A DNA stretch of 64,000 nt from Burkholderiaceae bacterium. Its GTDB lineage: Bacteria > Pseudomonadota > Gammaproteobacteria > Burkholderiales > Burkholderiaceae_C. The notes beneath the pieces were generated by a model, which did not search any database, was not told where the DNA came from, and saw only the letters and a program-made list of their open reading frames with translations. Both the position numbers and the translations under genes were made by a program. Shown piece by piece: positions 38,866 through 50,012 of this stretch; within the stretch, counting starts at the first letter, position 1; each line of letters begins with the position of its first letter. The DNA lies in assembly GCA_017992055.1 (NCBI GenBank), contig JAGOPK010000012.1, positions 1 to 64,000 of the forward strand, written 5' to 3'.

Positions 38866-39141
38866 TCAGTGGGGGTGGTGCGAGGCGGGTGCCGCCGGGG
38901 CGGTCTGGGCCCACTCGGCGGGGGTCAGCGTCTTCATCGACAGCGCGTGGATCTGCTCGCGCATTCTATCGCCCAGGGCCTGGTACACCCGCTGGTGGCG
39001 GCGCACGCGGTTCAGGCCCTGGAACTCGTCGGAGACGATGGTGGCAAAGAAGTGGCGGCCGTCGCCGTCGACGTCCAGATGGGTGCAGTTCAAGCCGGCG
39101 GCGATGAAGTCGCGCACCTCGGCGGCGGTGGGATCGGACAT
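38866..39141 (-). CDS. BolA-family protein
   Basis: This 91-aa protein has the BolA/IbaG fold: LNCTHLDVDGDGRHFFATIVSDEFQGLNRVRRHQRVYQALGDRM (in parts), with the conserved FxGxxRxxRHxxVY motif and a His near the C-terminus. BolA proteins partner monothiol glutaredoxins in iron-sulfur handling or act in stress response. ATG at 39141. The last residues (ASHHPH) form a His-rich tail. Confidence 0.88.
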   Translation of the reverse strand: MSDPTAAEVRDFIAAGLNCTHLDVDGDGRHFFATIVSDEFQGLNRVRRHQRVYQALGDRMREQIHALSMKTLTPAEWAQTAPAAPASHHPH

Positions 39142-39176
39142 GGCGCGATTATCGGCGACAGCGGCAAGACCGGGCG

Positions 39177-39947
39177 TCAGGGCCGGATCTTGTAGCCGCG
39201 GCGCAGCAGTTCCAGCGTCAGCGCGGCCACGGCGACGAAGGCCCCACCGACCACGGCCAGGCTGAGCCAGGGCGAGACATCGCTGGTGCCGAAGAAGCCG
39301 CGGCGGAAGCCGTCGATCATGTAGAAGAACGGATTCAGATGGCTGGCCACCTGCCAGAAGCCGGGCAGCGAATGCACCGAATAGAACACGCCCGACAGAA
39401 AGGTCATGGGCATGATGATGAAGTTCTGGAACGCCGCCATCTGGTCGAACTTCTCGGCCCACAGCCCGGCGATCAGGCCCAGCGAGCCCAGCAGCCCGGC
39501 GCCCAGCACCGCAAACACCAGGATCCACCAGGGCTCGGCAAAGGCCGGCGGCGCAAACCACACGGTGACCAGGAACACGCCGCAGCCCACCGCCAGGCCA
39601 CGCACCATGCTCGCGCCCACATAGGCCGCATACCAGGCCCAGTGCGACAGCGGCGACAGCAGCAGGAACACCAGGTTGCCGGTGATCTTGCTCTGGATCA
39701 GGCTGGACGAGCTGTTGGCAAAGGCGTTCTGCAGCACGCTCATCATCACCAGGCCCGGGATCAGAAAGCTGGTGTAGCCGACGTTGCCGAACACCTGCAC
39801 CCGGTCCTCCAGCACATGGCCGAACACCAGCAGGTACAGCACCGCGGTGAGCACCGGCGCGCCCACGGTCTGGAAGGCCACCTTCCAGAAGCGCAGCACC
39901 TCCTTGTAGAACAGCGTGCCGGCACCGGCAAAGCGGGCGCCGCTCAT
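39177..39947 (-). CDS. ABC-2 type transporter permease (YadH-like)
   Basis: This 256-aa membrane protein has six predicted helices and the ABC-2 signature near GLIAGLWAEKFDQMAAFQNFIIMPMTFLSGVFY (in parts), then HLNPFFYMIDGFRRGFFG. It resembles E. coli YadH. ATG at 39947 overlaps the ATPase stop (ATGA). Substrate unknown; lipid or drug export are family possibilities. Confidence 0.92.
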   Translation of the reverse strand: MSGARFAGAGTLFYKEVLRFWKVAFQTVGAPVLTAVLYLLVFGHVLEDRVQVFGNVGYTSFLIPGLVMMSVLQNAFANSSSSLIQSKITGNLVFLLLSPLSHWAWYAAYVGASMVRGLAVGCGVFLVTVWFAPPAFAEPWWILVFAVLGAGLLGSLGLIAGLWAEKFDQMAAFQNFIIMPMTFLSGVFYSVHSLPGFWQVASHLNPFFYMIDGFRRGFFGTSDVSPWLSLAVVGGAFVAVAALTLELLRRGYKIRP

Positions 39948-40894
39948 GCCAGCACCCCTTGTGCCGGCGCAGCCACCGGCGAGCGGCCCTGCATGATCTG
40001 CACGAACACGTCCTCCAGATCGGCGCGGCCGATCTCCAGGTCTTCGATGCCCACGCCGGCACCGCGCAGCTGGGCCAGGAAGCGCTCGACCTCGGCCGCG
40101 TCCTGGGCGCGCAGCTGCACGATGCGGCCGGTGACCCGCGCCTGCACCGCCAGCTCGGGCGGCAGGGCCTGGTCGGTCTTGAAGCGCAGCATCGCGCTGT
40201 GCGTGGCCGCCAGCAGGCGCGCCGTGGTGTCGAGTGCCACCAGCCGGCCCTGCTTGAGCATGCCGATGCGCTGGCACAAGGCCTCGGCCTCTTCCAGGTA
40301 GTGCGTGGTCAGCAGCACGGTGTGGCCCTGCTTGTTGAGCCGGCCGATGAAGGCCCACAGCGTCTGGCGCAGCTCCACGTCCACGCCGGCCGTGGGCTCG
40401 TCGAGCACGATCACCGGCGGCTTGTGCACCAGGGCCTGGGCCACCAGCACACGGCGCTTCATGCCACCCGACAGCTGGCGCATATTGGCATGGGCCTTGT
40501 CGGCCAGGCCCAGTTCGGTGAGCAGCTCGTCGATCCAGGCCTCGTTGCCACGCACGCCGAAGTAGCCGCTCTGGATGCGCAGCGTCTCGCGCACCGAGAA
40601 GAAGGGGTCGAACACCAGCTCCTGCGGCACCACGCCCAGGGCCTTGCGCGCGGCCGCGGCATCGGCCTGCACGTCGTGGCCCATCACGGTGACGCGGCCT
40701 TCGCTGGCCCGGGTCAGGCCGGCCAGCACCGAGATCAGCGTGGTCTTGCCGGCGCCGTTGGGGCCCAGCAGGCCGAAGAACTCGCCCTCGGCAATGTCGA
40801 AGCTGACGCCGTCGAGCGCACGGAAGGTGCCGCGCGCACCCTGGTAGGTCTTGCCGACGGCCTGGAAGCGGACGGCGTGGGAGGGGGCTGGCAT
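39944..40894 (-). CDS. ABC transporter ATP-binding protein (YadG-like)
   Basis: This 316-aa ATPase powers the permease downstream. Walker A GLLGPNGAGKTTLI, signature QLSGGMKRRVLVAQAL, Walker B VIVLDEPTAGVD and the switch His in LLTTHYLEEAE are all present, with a C-terminal extension of about 75 residues typical of YadG. ATG at 40894. Divergent from the TetR gene 89 bp away. Confidence 0.93.
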   Translation of the reverse strand: MPAPSHAVRFQAVGKTYQGARGTFRALDGVSFDIAEGEFFGLLGPNGAGKTTLISVLAGLTRASEGRVTVMGHDVQADAAAARKALGVVPQELVFDPFFSVRETLRIQSGYFGVRGNEAWIDELLTELGLADKAHANMRQLSGGMKRRVLVAQALVHKPPVIVLDEPTAGVDVELRQTLWAFIGRLNKQGHTVLLTTHYLEEAEALCQRIGMLKQGRLVALDTTARLLAATHSAMLRFKTDQALPPELAVQARVTGRIVQLRAQDAAEVERFLAQLRGAGVGIEDLEIGRADLEDVFVQIMQGRSPVAAPAQGVLA

Positions 40895-40983
40895 AGGGCG
40901 CGGATTGTAGGGAGAGCCATCAGTCCCCCGCTGGCGCCTTGGTGCCAGAATGGTCTGCAGGCCCGCCGGCCAACCCAGCACCC

Positions 40984-41649
40984 ATGCAAGCCGCACCCAA
41001 GAAGCCGCGCCGCACCGCCGAACGCATCCTCGATGTCACGCTCGAGCTGTTCAACCGCTTTGGCGAGCCCAATGTCAGCACCACGCTGATCTCGGCCGAG
41101 CTGAACATCAGCCCCGGCAATCTGTACTACCACTACCCGGCCAAGGACGAGCTGATCAATGCGCTGTTCGACCGCTACGAACGTGCGCTGAACGACCTGC
41201 TGGCCGCCGCCGACAATGTGCGCAATGTCGAGGACGCCTGGCTGTTCTTCCACATGCTGTTCGAGCTGATCTGGCAGTACCGCTTTCTCTACCGCGACCT
41301 CAACGACCTGCTCAGCAAGAACCGCCGGCTGGAGACGCATTTCCAGTTTGTGCTGAAGAACAAGTCGCGCGCCGTGCAGGCGGTGCTGGACGGCCTGTCG
41401 CGCGGCCAGAGCCTGCGCATGGACCACCGCGAGGCCGAGCCCGCGGCCACGCGCATGGTGGTGCTGCTGACCTACTGGCTGAGCTACGAATACGTGCGCG
41501 ATCCGCGCAAGGCGCTGGAGCCCGACAGCGCCGCCGCGGCCCTGTCGCGGGGCGCCTTCCATGTGCTGAGCCTGCTGATGCCCTATCTGGAAGCCTCGGC
41601 GCGCGAGCACCTGTTCCAGATCGCCGGCGCCTACCAGTCGCGGGACTGA
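40984..41649 (+). CDS. TetR-family transcriptional regulator
   Basis: This 221-aa protein has an N-terminal TetR helix-turn-helix: RTAERILDVTLELFNRFGEP, then STTLISAELNISPGNLYYHYPAKDELINALF. The rest is helical ligand-binding sequence. ATG at 40984. Divergence from the ABC genes makes it their probable repressor, although many such regulators have distant targets. Confidence 0.88.
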   Translation: MQAAPKKPRRTAERILDVTLELFNRFGEPNVSTTLISAELNISPGNLYYHYPAKDELINALFDRYERALNDLLAAADNVRNVEDAWLFFHMLFELIWQYRFLYRDLNDLLSKNRRLETHFQFVLKNKSRAVQAVLDGLSRGQSLRMDHREAEPAATRMVVLLTYWLSYEYVRDPRKALEPDSAAAALSRGAFHVLSLLMPYLEASAREHLFQIAGAYQSRD

Positions 41650-41662
41650 AGGCGCAACCGAG

Positions 41663-42442
41663 ATGCCACGCTGGGCCGCCTTCCCCCACGACGCCAGCGC
41701 CTTCCGGCGCACGCTGCCGGCGCTGAAGAAGGCCTGGCCGCGCCTGCACCGCGGCGACGCCGAGCCCTGGCCGCTGTCCAAGGACGTGCAGCAGGCCTGG
41801 GCGCTGTTCCATGCCGGCGAGTTCCAGGCCGCCTTCGATGCCGGCCTGGCCGAAGGCTCGGCGGCCGGCCTCACGGTGGCCAACAAGGCCCAGGCCATCC
41901 ATGCCACCTATCTGCAGCGCAGCGAGGCCCAGCGCCTGGCCGGCTTGCAGGCCGTAGCCCAGCGCGCGCGGGCCCTGGCCGCCAGCCAGCCCGGCTGCGC
42001 CAATGCCCACTACTGGCTGGCCTATGCGCTGGGCCGCTACAGCCAGGGCATCAGCATCACCCAGGCCCTGGCCCAGGGACTGGGCCACCAGGTCAAGGCG
42101 GCGCTGGAAACCACCATCGAGCTGGCGCCGCGCCATGCCGATGCCCACACCGCACTGGGCATGTTCCATGCCGAGGTCATCGACAAGGTCGGCCCGCTGC
42201 TGGGTGCGGTGCAAGGCGCCGATGCGGCCACCGGCCTGGCGATGCTGGAGCGAGGCCTGGCGCTGAACCCCGATTCGGCCATCGCCATGATCGAATGTGC
42301 CAACGGCCTGGTGATGCTGCAGGGCCACGACGGCCTGCCGCGGGCCGAGGCCTTGTATGCCCGGGCCGCGGCGCTGACACCGGCCGATGCCATGGAGTGC
42401 CTGGACATCGAACTGGCCAAGGCCGAGCTGGCCGACGACTAG
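41663..42442 (+). CDS. TPR-like helical-repeat protein of unknown function
   Basis: This 259-aa protein has helical repeats of TPR character: QQAWALFHAGEFQAAFDAGL, ANAHYWLAYALGRYSQGISI and HADAHTALGMFHAEVIDKVG. No signal peptide is seen. The family is conserved in betaproteobacteria without known function. ATG at 41663, 13 bp after the TetR gene, so possibly cotranscribed. Convergent with proB. Confidence 0.7.
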   Translation: MPRWAAFPHDASAFRRTLPALKKAWPRLHRGDAEPWPLSKDVQQAWALFHAGEFQAAFDAGLAEGSAAGLTVANKAQAIHATYLQRSEAQRLAGLQAVAQRARALAASQPGCANAHYWLAYALGRYSQGISITQALAQGLGHQVKAALETTIELAPRHADAHTALGMFHAEVIDKVGPLLGAVQGADAATGLAMLERGLALNPDSAIAMIECANGLVMLQGHDGLPRAEALYARAAALTPADAMECLDIELAKAELADD

Positions 42443-42463
42443 GCGCCGGCCACTGGGCTCAGC

Positions 42464-43582
42464 TCAGACCAGCACCAGGTTGTCGCGGTGGATCAGCTCG
42501 GCTTCGTTGACGAAGCCCAGCAGGCCGACGATCTGCGATGAGGGCTTGCGCATGATCAGCCGCGCCTCGGTGCTGGCGTAGTTGGCCAGGCCGCGCGCGA
42601 TCACCGTGCCATCGGGCGTGCGCACGGCGATCACGTCGCCACGCTGGAAGTCGCCGTCGACCGCGGTGACGCCGATCGGCAGCAGGCTCTTGCCCTCGTC
42701 GCGCAGCTTGGCCACCGCGCCATCGTCCACGCTGACGCTGCCACGCAGCTGCAGGTGGTCGGCCATCCACTGCTTGCGCGCCGCCAGCTTGGCCGTACCG
42801 GCCACCAGCAGGGTGCCGATGGCCTCGCCGGCGGCCAGGCGCAGCAGCACATCGGCCTCGCGGCCCCAGGCGATGACGGTGCTGGCGCCGGAGCCGGCCG
42901 CGCGCTTGGCGGCCAGGATCTTGGTGATCATGCCGCCGGTGCCGATGCCCGAGCCGGCGCCGCCGGCCATGCGTTCCAGCTCGGCATCGCCGGCGCGGGC
43001 CTCGTCGATGAAGCGGGCGTCGGGGTGCTTGCGCGGATCGGCCGAGTACAGGCCACGCTGGTCGGTCAGGATCACCAGCGCATCGGCTTCCACCAGGTTG
43101 GCCACCAGGGCGCCGAGCGTGTCGTTGTCGCCGAACTTGATCTCGTCGGTGACCACGGTGTCGTTTTCGTTGATCACCGGGATCACCTGCAGCTGCAGCA
43201 GGGTCAGCAGGGTCGAGCGGGCGTTCAGGTAGCGCTCGCGGTCGGCCAGGTCGGCATGGGTCAGCAGCACCTGGGCACTGCCCATGCCGTGCTGCGACAG
43301 CTGGGTCTCGTACATCTGGGCCAGGCCCATCTGGCCCACGGCGGCCGCGGCCTGCAACTCGTGCAGCTCGGTGGGCCGGGTCTTCCAGCCCAGGCGCTTC
43401 ATGCCCTCGGCGATGGCGCCGGAGGACACCATCACCACCTCGCGGCCCTCACGCGCCAGCGCCGCCAGCTGGCGGCACCAGTTGCCCACGGCCTCGGCGT
43501 CGATGCCGCGGCCCTCGTTGGTGACCAGGCTGGAGCCGACCTTGACGACGATGCGCCGCGCGCCCTTCAGCAGCCCGGCCAT
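42464..43582 (-). CDS. proB: Glutamate 5-kinase
   Basis: This 372-aa enzyme does the first step of proline synthesis. The amino-acid kinase domain has [52 protein letters not shown] and [15 protein letters not shown] (in parts). A PUA domain follows from about residue 280. The text [24 protein letters not shown] is PUA-typical. ATG at 43582, one base after the obg stop. Confidence 0.95.
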   Translation of the reverse strand: MAGLLKGARRIVVKVGSSLVTNEGRGIDAEAVGNWCRQLAALAREGREVVMVSSGAIAEGMKRLGWKTRPTELHELQAAAAVGQMGLAQMYETQLSQHGMGSAQVLLTHADLADRERYLNARSTLLTLLQLQVIPVINENDTVVTDEIKFGDNDTLGALVANLVEADALVILTDQRGLYSADPRKHPDARFIDEARAGDAELERMAGGAGSGIGTGGMITKILAAKRAAGSGASTVIAWGREADVLLRLAAGEAIGTLLVAGTAKLAARKQWMADHLQLRGSVSVDDGAVAKLRDEGKSLLPIGVTAVDGDFQRGDVIAVRTPDGTVIARGLANYASTEARLIMRKPSSQIVGLLGFVNEAELIHRDNLVLV

Positions 43583-43583
43583 C

Positions 43584-44804
<1,221 letters not shown>

Positions 44805-44811
44805 TCAATGC

Positions 44812-44836
44812 AAAAAGCCCCGGCAGGCCGGGGCTT
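44812..44836 (-). terminator. Intrinsic terminator after rpmA
   Basis: A 10-bp stem AAGCCCCGGC (44815-44824) and GCCGGGGCTT (44827-44836) with a 2-base loop is followed, on the minus strand, by a T run (plus-strand A5 at 44812-44816). It lies between the rpmA stop and the obg start, so obg-proB expression needs read-through or another promoter. Confidence 0.85.
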
Positions 44837-44859
44837 CGCGTGGCCTGGGGTGAGCCAGG

Positions 44860-45117
44860 TCAGACCGGGGTGACTTCCACCGTCGAGCGGTTCAGCGCAC
44901 CCTTGGTGGTGAAGGACACCGTGCCGTCGACCAGCGCAAACAGCGTGTGGTCGCGGCCCATGCCGACATTGGTGCCGGCGTGGAACTTGGTGCCGCGCTG
45001 GCGCACGATGATCGAGCCGGCCGGAACGGTCTGGCCGCCGAACACCTTGACGCCCAGCATCTTGGGCTGCGAGTCACGGCCGTTCCGTGTGGAACCGCCG
45101 CCTTTTTTCTGTGCCAT
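44860..45117 (-). CDS. rpmA: 50S ribosomal protein L27
   Basis: This 85-aa protein begins [20 protein letters not shown] and continues [21 protein letters not shown] and [10 protein letters not shown], matching bacterial L27. The N-terminal tail reaches the peptidyl-transferase centre. ATG at 45117. It follows rplU by 28 bp. Confidence 0.97.
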   Translation of the reverse strand: MAQKKGGGSTRNGRDSQPKMLGVKVFGGQTVPAGSIIVRQRGTKFHAGTNVGMGRDHTLFALVDGTVSFTTKGALNRSTVEVTPV

Positions 45118-45145
45118 GGTTCAATGACTCCTTGGATCCGACCGA

Positions 45146-45457
45146 TCAGGCGCCGATGGCGCCGATCTCCAGCTCGGTGAACTGCTGGCGGTGGCCGCCG
45201 TGCTTCTGGTAGTGCTTGCGGCGACGCATCTTGAAGATGCGCACCTTGTCGTGCTTGCCGTGCGACACCACCGTGGCTTTCACGCTGGCGCCTGCCACCA
45301 AGGGAGTCCCGACCGTCAGGCTGTCACCGTTGCCGATGGCCAGAACCTGGTCGATCACGATCTCTTGGCCCACGTCCGCAGCAATCTGTTCTACCTTGAT
45401 CTTCTCGCCGGCAGCAACCTTGTATTGCTTGCCACCGGTTTTTATGACCGCGTACAT
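45146..45457 (-). CDS. rplU: 50S ribosomal protein L21
   Basis: This 103-aa protein begins [20 protein letters not shown] and ends with [23 protein letters not shown] (in parts), typical of L21. ATG at 45457. First gene of the rplU-rpmA-obg-proB series. Confidence 0.97.
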   Translation of the reverse strand: MYAVIKTGGKQYKVAAGEKIKVEQIAADVGQEIVIDQVLAIGNGDSLTVGTPLVAGASVKATVVSHGKHDKVRIFKMRRRKHYQKHGGHRQQFTELEIGAIGA

Positions 45458-45548
45458 ATGTGCCTCTTTGGAGAAACGCTTCGAAATGCTCCTGCGACCG
45501 ACCCGTCACCCGCGCAAAGCGCAGAGCCAGCAGCCGAAGGAACCCGCG

Positions 45549-45557
45549 ATCATAGCA
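45549..45557 (-). promoter_or_regulatory. Probable rplU promoter (extended -10)
   Basis: The minus strand reads TGCTATGAT, an extended -10 (TGn plus TATGAT) about 90 bp upstream of the rplU ATG. No good -35 is visible at 17 bp, which extended -10 promoters can tolerate. Confidence 0.5.
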
Positions 45558-45627
45558 CAAACCCCGATGAGAAGCACCAGACCCGGCCCGTCAGCCGCCA
45601 GTCAGGAGCAGACTGGGTGGCCCTCCC

Positions 45628-45633
45628 TATAAT
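45628..45633 (+). promoter_or_regulatory. -10 box of the ispB promoter
   Basis: A perfect TATAAT lies 18 bases before the GTG start of the prenyl synthase gene. The upstream region lacks a clear TTGACA. The resulting 5' leader would be only about 10 bases, so the real start may be the ATG at 45684 or the mRNA may be nearly leaderless. Confidence 0.55.
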
Positions 45634-45650
45634 TTGGGGTTCTGCTGAAT

Positions 45651-46667
45651 GTGCCCAACGTGACCGCCACCGCCCCTGCCCGCATGGCCCCCGACTCTCC
45701 CCAGGAGGATGGCGTCGCCGATCCGATGGCCGCCGAGATGGCCCAGGTCGATGCGGTGATCCACCGGCGCCTGGCCTCCGAGGTGGCGATGATCAACCAG
45801 ATCTCGCACTACATCGTCTCGGCCGGCGGCAAGCGCATCCGCCCACGCCTGGTGCTGCTGTTTGCGCAGGCGCTGGGCTTTGCCGGCCCCGAGCGCTACG
45901 AGCTGGCGGCCACGGTGGAGCTGATTCACACCTCGACCCTGCTGCACGACGACGTCGTCGACGAGTCCTCGCTGCGCCGCGGCCGGGCCACGGCGAACGC
46001 GATGTTCGGCAATGCCGCCAGCGTGCTGGTCGGCGACTTCCTGTACTCGCGCTCGTTCCAGATGATGGTCTCGGTGAAGAACATGCGCGTGCTGGAGGTG
46101 CTGGCCGACGCCACCAATGTCATCGCCGAGGGCGAGGTGCTGCAGCTGATGAACATGCACGACGCCGACCTGTCGGTGGACGACTACCTGCGCGTGATCC
46201 GCTACAAGACGGCCAAGCTGTTCGAGGCCAGCGCCCGCCTGGGCGCGGTGCTGGGCGGCGCCGACAGCGCGCTCGAGGAGCATTGCGCCGACTACGGCCG
46301 CTCGCTGGGCACGGCCTTCCAGCTGGTCGACGACCTGCTGGACTACGAGGGCGAGACCCAGGCCCTGGGCAAGAACGTCGGCGACGATCTGCGCGAGGGC
46401 AAGCCCACGCTGCCGCTGCTGGTGGCCATGAGCCGTAGCAGCGAAAGTGAGCGGCAGATGATCCGCCATGCCATCGAGCATGGCGAGGTGGCGCGGCTGG
46501 ACGAGATCATTGCGCTGGTGCGCCGCACCGGCGCCCTGGAAGCCACGCGGCTGGCCGCCCGTGAACAGGCCGAACAGGCGGCCCAGGCACTTTCTGCGCT
46601 GCCGGATTCCCAAGCCCGAAAAGCTCTGCTAGAATTATCGGCTCGGTCGGTGGAGAGATCTTCCTGA
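45651..46667 (+). CDS. ispB: Octaprenyl diphosphate synthase (polyprenyl synthetase)
   Basis: This 338-aa enzyme builds the ubiquinone side chain from IPP. The two aspartate-rich motifs are LLHDDVVDESSLRRG and FQLVDDLLDYEG. GGKRIRPRLVLL and YKTAKLFEASARLGA are typical. The start is taken at GTG 45651; ATG 45684 is also possible and close to the family N-terminus. It is divergent from rplU, as usual. Confidence 0.93.
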   Translation: MPNVTATAPARMAPDSPQEDGVADPMAAEMAQVDAVIHRRLASEVAMINQISHYIVSAGGKRIRPRLVLLFAQALGFAGPERYELAATVELIHTSTLLHDDVVDESSLRRGRATANAMFGNAASVLVGDFLYSRSFQMMVSVKNMRVLEVLADATNVIAEGEVLQLMNMHDADLSVDDYLRVIRYKTAKLFEASARLGAVLGGADSALEEHCADYGRSLGTAFQLVDDLLDYEGETQALGKNVGDDLREGKPTLPLLVAMSRSSESERQMIRHAIEHGEVARLDEIIALVRRTGALEATRLAAREQAEQAAQALSALPDSQARKALLELSARSVERSS

Positions 46668-46726
46668 GATTTCTGCCGATCAACAAGCCCTCGCAGCACG
46701 GCATGTGCTGCGGCTCAGGGCCCATC

Positions 46727-46802
46727 GGGGTGTAGCTTAGCCTGGTAGAGCGCTACGTTCGGGACGTAGAGGCCGGAGGTTCGAATCCTCTCACCCCGAC
46801 CA
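46727..46802 (+). tRNA. tRNA-Pro(CGG)
   Basis: A full cloverleaf is visible. Acceptor CGGGGTG (46727-46733) pairs with CACCCCG (46792-46798). The anticodon arm CTACG-TTCGGGA-CGTAG gives anticodon CGG. T-loop TTCGAAT is intact and CCA is encoded at 46800-46802. Confidence 0.96.
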
Positions 46803-46816
46803 GGAATTCCAGGTCA

Positions 46817-46860
46817 CAAGCCGTCAGCGAGCCAGCGCTTGCTGACGGCTTGTTCGTTTT
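46817..46860 (+). terminator. Terminator after tRNA-Pro
   Basis: A perfect 12-bp stem CAAGCCGTCAGC (46817-46828) and GCTGACGGCTTG (46841-46852) with a 12-base loop is followed by TTCGTTTT. It ends the tRNA-Pro transcript. The remaining 150 bp to pilB hold no gene; a possible -10 (TATACA) lies about 85 bp before the pilB start. Confidence 0.8.
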
Positions 46861-47010
46861 GGCCGCGGGTCTTGGTCTTGGGAAGCGCCGGGAGAAGCGC
46901 GGGGAAGTGCCCGGATCTTCGGTATACAGTGCAACCCGACATCGGCGAACATCCGCGGGTCGCCTGCGCTCCTTGCAGGCAGGCCGTGGGCAGCATTCAC
47001 GGTTGCAGAC

Positions 47011-48732
47011 TTGGACAACACCACCCTGCTTGAAAACCCGACGGCGGCCCTCTCCGGTGTGGCGAGGGTGCTGGTGCATGCCGGCAAGCTTGGCAGCAAG
47101 GCCGCCGAGGACCTGGCCAAGTCGGCGCGCGAGCGCAAGATCAGCTTCATCGCCGGCGTCATCGCCTCGGGCTCGGTGTCGCCGGCCGACCTGGCGCACA
47201 CGCTGTCCTCGTCGCTGGCCCTGCCGCTGCTGGACCTGCAGGCGGTGGATGCCGAGCGCCTGCCCAAGGGCCTGGTCGACAACAAGCTGACCCAGCAGTA
47301 CCAGGTGGTGGTGCTGGGCCGGCGCGGCAACCGGCTGTTCATCGGCGGCGCCGACCCCACCGACCAGGAGGTGGTCGAGCGCATCAAGTTCGCCACCCAG
47401 TTGCAGCCCGAATGGGTGGTGGTCGAGTACGACAAGCTGGCACGCCTGCTGGAGTCGCAGGGCGGCAGCGCCAACGAGGCCCTGGAGGCGCTGACCTCGG
47501 AGGACTTCGAGTTCGACGTCACCGACGACGCCTCGGCGCCCGAGACCGCCGAAGTACAGACCGATGTCGAGGACGCGCCGGTGGTGCGCTTCCTGCAGAA
47601 GATGCTGATCGACGCCATCAACATGCGCGCGTCCGACCTGCACTTCGAGCCCTACGAGCTGCACTACCGCGTGCGCTTCCGCGTCGATGGCGAATTGCGC
47701 GAGATCACCCAGCCGCCGCTGGCCATCAAGGAGAAGCTGGCCTCGCGCATCAAGGTCATCAGCCGCCTGGACATCGCCGAGAAGCGCGTGCCGCAGGATG
47801 GCCGCATGAAGATGAAGTTCGGCAACAAGGCCATCGACTTCCGCGTCTCGACCCTGCCCACGCTGTTCGGCGAGAAGATCGTGATCCGGATCCTCGATCC
47901 GTCCAGCGCCAAGCTGGGCATCGAGGCCCTGGGCTACGAGAAGATCGAGAAGGACCGCCTGATGTCCGCCATCGTGCGGCCCTACGGCATGATCCTGGTC
48001 ACCGGCCCCACCGGCTCGGGCAAGACGGTGTCGCTCTACACCTGCCTGAACATCCTCAACCAACCCGGTGTGAACATCTCCACCGTCGAGGACCCGGCCG
48101 AAATCAACCTGCCCGGCATCAACCAGGTCAATGTCAACGACCGCGCCGGCCTCAACTTCTCGGCGGCGCTGAAGAGCTTTCTGCGCCAGGATCCGGACAT
48201 CATCATGGTCGGCGAAATCCGCGACCTGGAGACCGCCGACATCGCCATCAAGGCCGCCCAGACCGGCCACATGGTGATGAGCACGCTGCACACCAACGAC
48301 GCGCCGACCACGCTGACGCGGCTGTTGAACATGGGCGTGGCGCCGTTCAACATCGCCTCCAGCGTGATCCTGATCACCGCCCAGCGCCTGGCGCGCCGGC
48401 TGTGCGAGAACTGCAAGCAGCCGGCCGACTACCCGCGCGAGGCCATGCTGCGCGCCGGCTTCCAGCCCGAGGAACTGGACGGCTCCTGGAAGCCCTACCG
48501 GGCCATCGGCTGCCCGGCCTGCAACAGCGGTTACAAGGGCCGCGTCGGTCTTTACCAGGTGATGCCGATCAGCGAGGAGATCCAGCGCATCATCCTGTCC
48601 GAGGGCACGGCGATGGACATTGCCGACCAGGCCCGCAAGGAAGGCGTGCGCGATCTGCGCCAGTCCGGCCTGGTCAAGGTGCGTGCCGGCCTGACCACGC
48701 TGGAAGAAGTCATCGCGGTGACCAACCAATGA
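47011..48732 (+). CDS. pilB: Type IV pilus assembly ATPase PilB
   Basis: This 573-aa hexameric ATPase drives pilus extension. The N-terminal MshEN/T2SSE_N domain (1-150) is followed by an ATPase domain with Walker A GPTGSGKTV (332-340), Asp box STVEDPAEINLPG, Walker B IIMVGEIRDLETADIA and HTNDAPTTLTRLLNMG. Four cysteines (CENCKQ and CPAC) bind zinc. Start is a TTG at 47011; no in-frame ATG fits. pilC and pilD follow. Confidence 0.95.
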   Translation: MDNTTLLENPTAALSGVARVLVHAGKLGSKAAEDLAKSARERKISFIAGVIASGSVSPADLAHTLSSSLALPLLDLQAVDAERLPKGLVDNKLTQQYQVVVLGRRGNRLFIGGADPTDQEVVERIKFATQLQPEWVVVEYDKLARLLESQGGSANEALEALTSEDFEFDVTDDASAPETAEVQTDVEDAPVVRFLQKMLIDAINMRASDLHFEPYELHYRVRFRVDGELREITQPPLAIKEKLASRIKVISRLDIAEKRVPQDGRMKMKFGNKAIDFRVSTLPTLFGEKIVIRILDPSSAKLGIEALGYEKIEKDRLMSAIVRPYGMILVTGPTGSGKTVSLYTCLNILNQPGVNISTVEDPAEINLPGINQVNVNDRAGLNFSAALKSFLRQDPDIIMVGEIRDLETADIAIKAAQTGHMVMSTLHTNDAPTTLTRLLNMGVAPFNIASSVILITAQRLARRLCENCKQPADYPREAMLRAGFQPEELDGSWKPYRAIGCPACNSGYKGRVGLYQVMPISEEIQRIILSEGTAMDIADQARKEGVRDLRQSGLVKVRAGLTTLEEVIAVTNQ

Positions 48733-48791
48733 ACCGCGCCACCCGCCGCCACATGGCGCGACCGCGCTGAAACCCGCGCTCCGGAGAATCG

Positions 48792-50012
48792 ATGGCGACT
48801 GCAGCAGCCGCAAAGACCATCAAGGAGATGGTCTTCGAATGGGAAGGCAAGGACAAGAACGGCAAGGTCGTGCGCGGCGAGATCCGCGCCGGCGGCGAGG
48901 CGGCGGTCAGCGCCAGCCTGCGCCGCCAGGGCATCCTGCTGACCAAGCTGAAGAAGCGCCGCAGCTCGGGCGGCCGCGCCGTCAAGCAGAAGGACATCGC
49001 CATCTTCACGCGCCAGCTGGCAACGATGATGCGCGCCGGCGTGCCGCTGCTGCAGGCCTTCGACATCGTCGGCCGAGGCGCCGCCAATCCGCGCCTGGGC
49101 AAGCTGCTGGGCGAGATCCGCTCCGATGTCGAGACCGGCACCAGCCTGTCGGCGGCCTTCCGCAAGCACCCGCAGCACTTTGATGCGCTGTACTGCAACC
49201 TGGTGGAGGCCGGCGAGACCGGCGGCATCCTGGAGCAGCTGCTCGACCGCCTGGCCATCTACCAGGAAAAGACGCTGGCGCTGAAGGGCAAGATCAAGAG
49301 CGCGCTGATGTACCCGATCGCGGTGCTGATCGTGGCCTTCATCGTGCTGGTGGTGATCATGATCAAGGTCATCCCGGCCTTCAAGGAGGTGTTCACCTCC
49401 TTCGGCGCCGACCTGCCCGGCCCCACCTTGCTGGTGATGGCCATGAGCGAGTTCTTCGTGCAGTGGTACCTGGTGATCTTTGGCGCGCTGGGCCTGGGCG
49501 GCTACATGTTCATGCAGACCTGGAAGCGCAGCGAGAAGATGCAGATGGTGATGGACCGGCTGCTGCTGCGCATCCCGATCTTCGGCGACCTGATCCACAA
49601 ATCGGTGATCGCACGCTGGACGCGCACGCTGGCCACGATGTTTGCCGCCGGCGTGCCCCTGGTCGAGGCGCTGGATTCGGTGGGCGGTGCCTCGGGCAAT
49701 GCCGTCTATGCCGAGGCCACCGAGAAGATCCAGCGCGACGTGTCCACCGGCAGCTCGCTGACCACCTCGATGATGGGCACCGGCGCCTTTCCGAACATGG
49801 TGCTGCAGATGGCCTCGATCGGCGAGGAATCCGGCTCGCTGGACCACATGCTGGGCAAGGCGGCCGAGTTCTACGAAGAAGAGGTCGACGAGATGGTCAA
49901 GGGCCTGTCCAGCCTGATGGAGCCGCTGATCATCGTCATCCTGGGCACGCTGATCGGCGGCATCGTGGTGGCGATGTACCTGCCCATCTTCAAGATCGGC
50001 GCCGTCGTCTGA
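48792..50012 (+). CDS. pilC: Type IV pilus inner-membrane platform protein PilC
   Basis: This 406-aa protein has two T2SSF domains. The first carries [21 protein letters not shown], the second [23 protein letters not shown]. Three hydrophobic helices separate or follow them, the last [22 protein letters not shown]. It anchors the pilus motor. ATG at 48792; its stop overlaps the pilD start (TGATG). Confidence 0.95.
   Translation: MATAAAAKTIKEMVFEWEGKDKNGKVVRGEIRAGGEAAVSASLRRQGILLTKLKKRRSSGGRAVKQKDIAIFTRQLATMMRAGVPLLQAFDIVGRGAANPRLGKLLGEIRSDVETGTSLSAAFRKHPQHFDALYCNLVEAGETGGILEQLLDRLAIYQEKTLALKGKIKSALMYPIAVLIVAFIVLVVIMIKVIPAFKEVFTSFGADLPGPTLLVMAMSEFFVQWYLVIFGALGLGGYMFMQTWKRSEKMQMVMDRLLLRIPIFGDLIHKSVIARWTRTLATMFAAGVPLVEALDSVGGASGNAVYAEATEKIQRDVSTGSSLTTSMMGTGAFPNMVLQMASIGEESGSLDHMLGKAAEFYEEEVDEMVKGLSSLMEPLIIVILGTLIGGIVVAMYLPIFKIGAVV

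Noticed and set aside
46753-48813. 686-codon minus-strand frame opposite pilB
   Set aside because: It is antisense to a gene with full ATPase motifs and overlaps tRNA-Pro; the sequence is His/Gly/Leu-biased with no domain.
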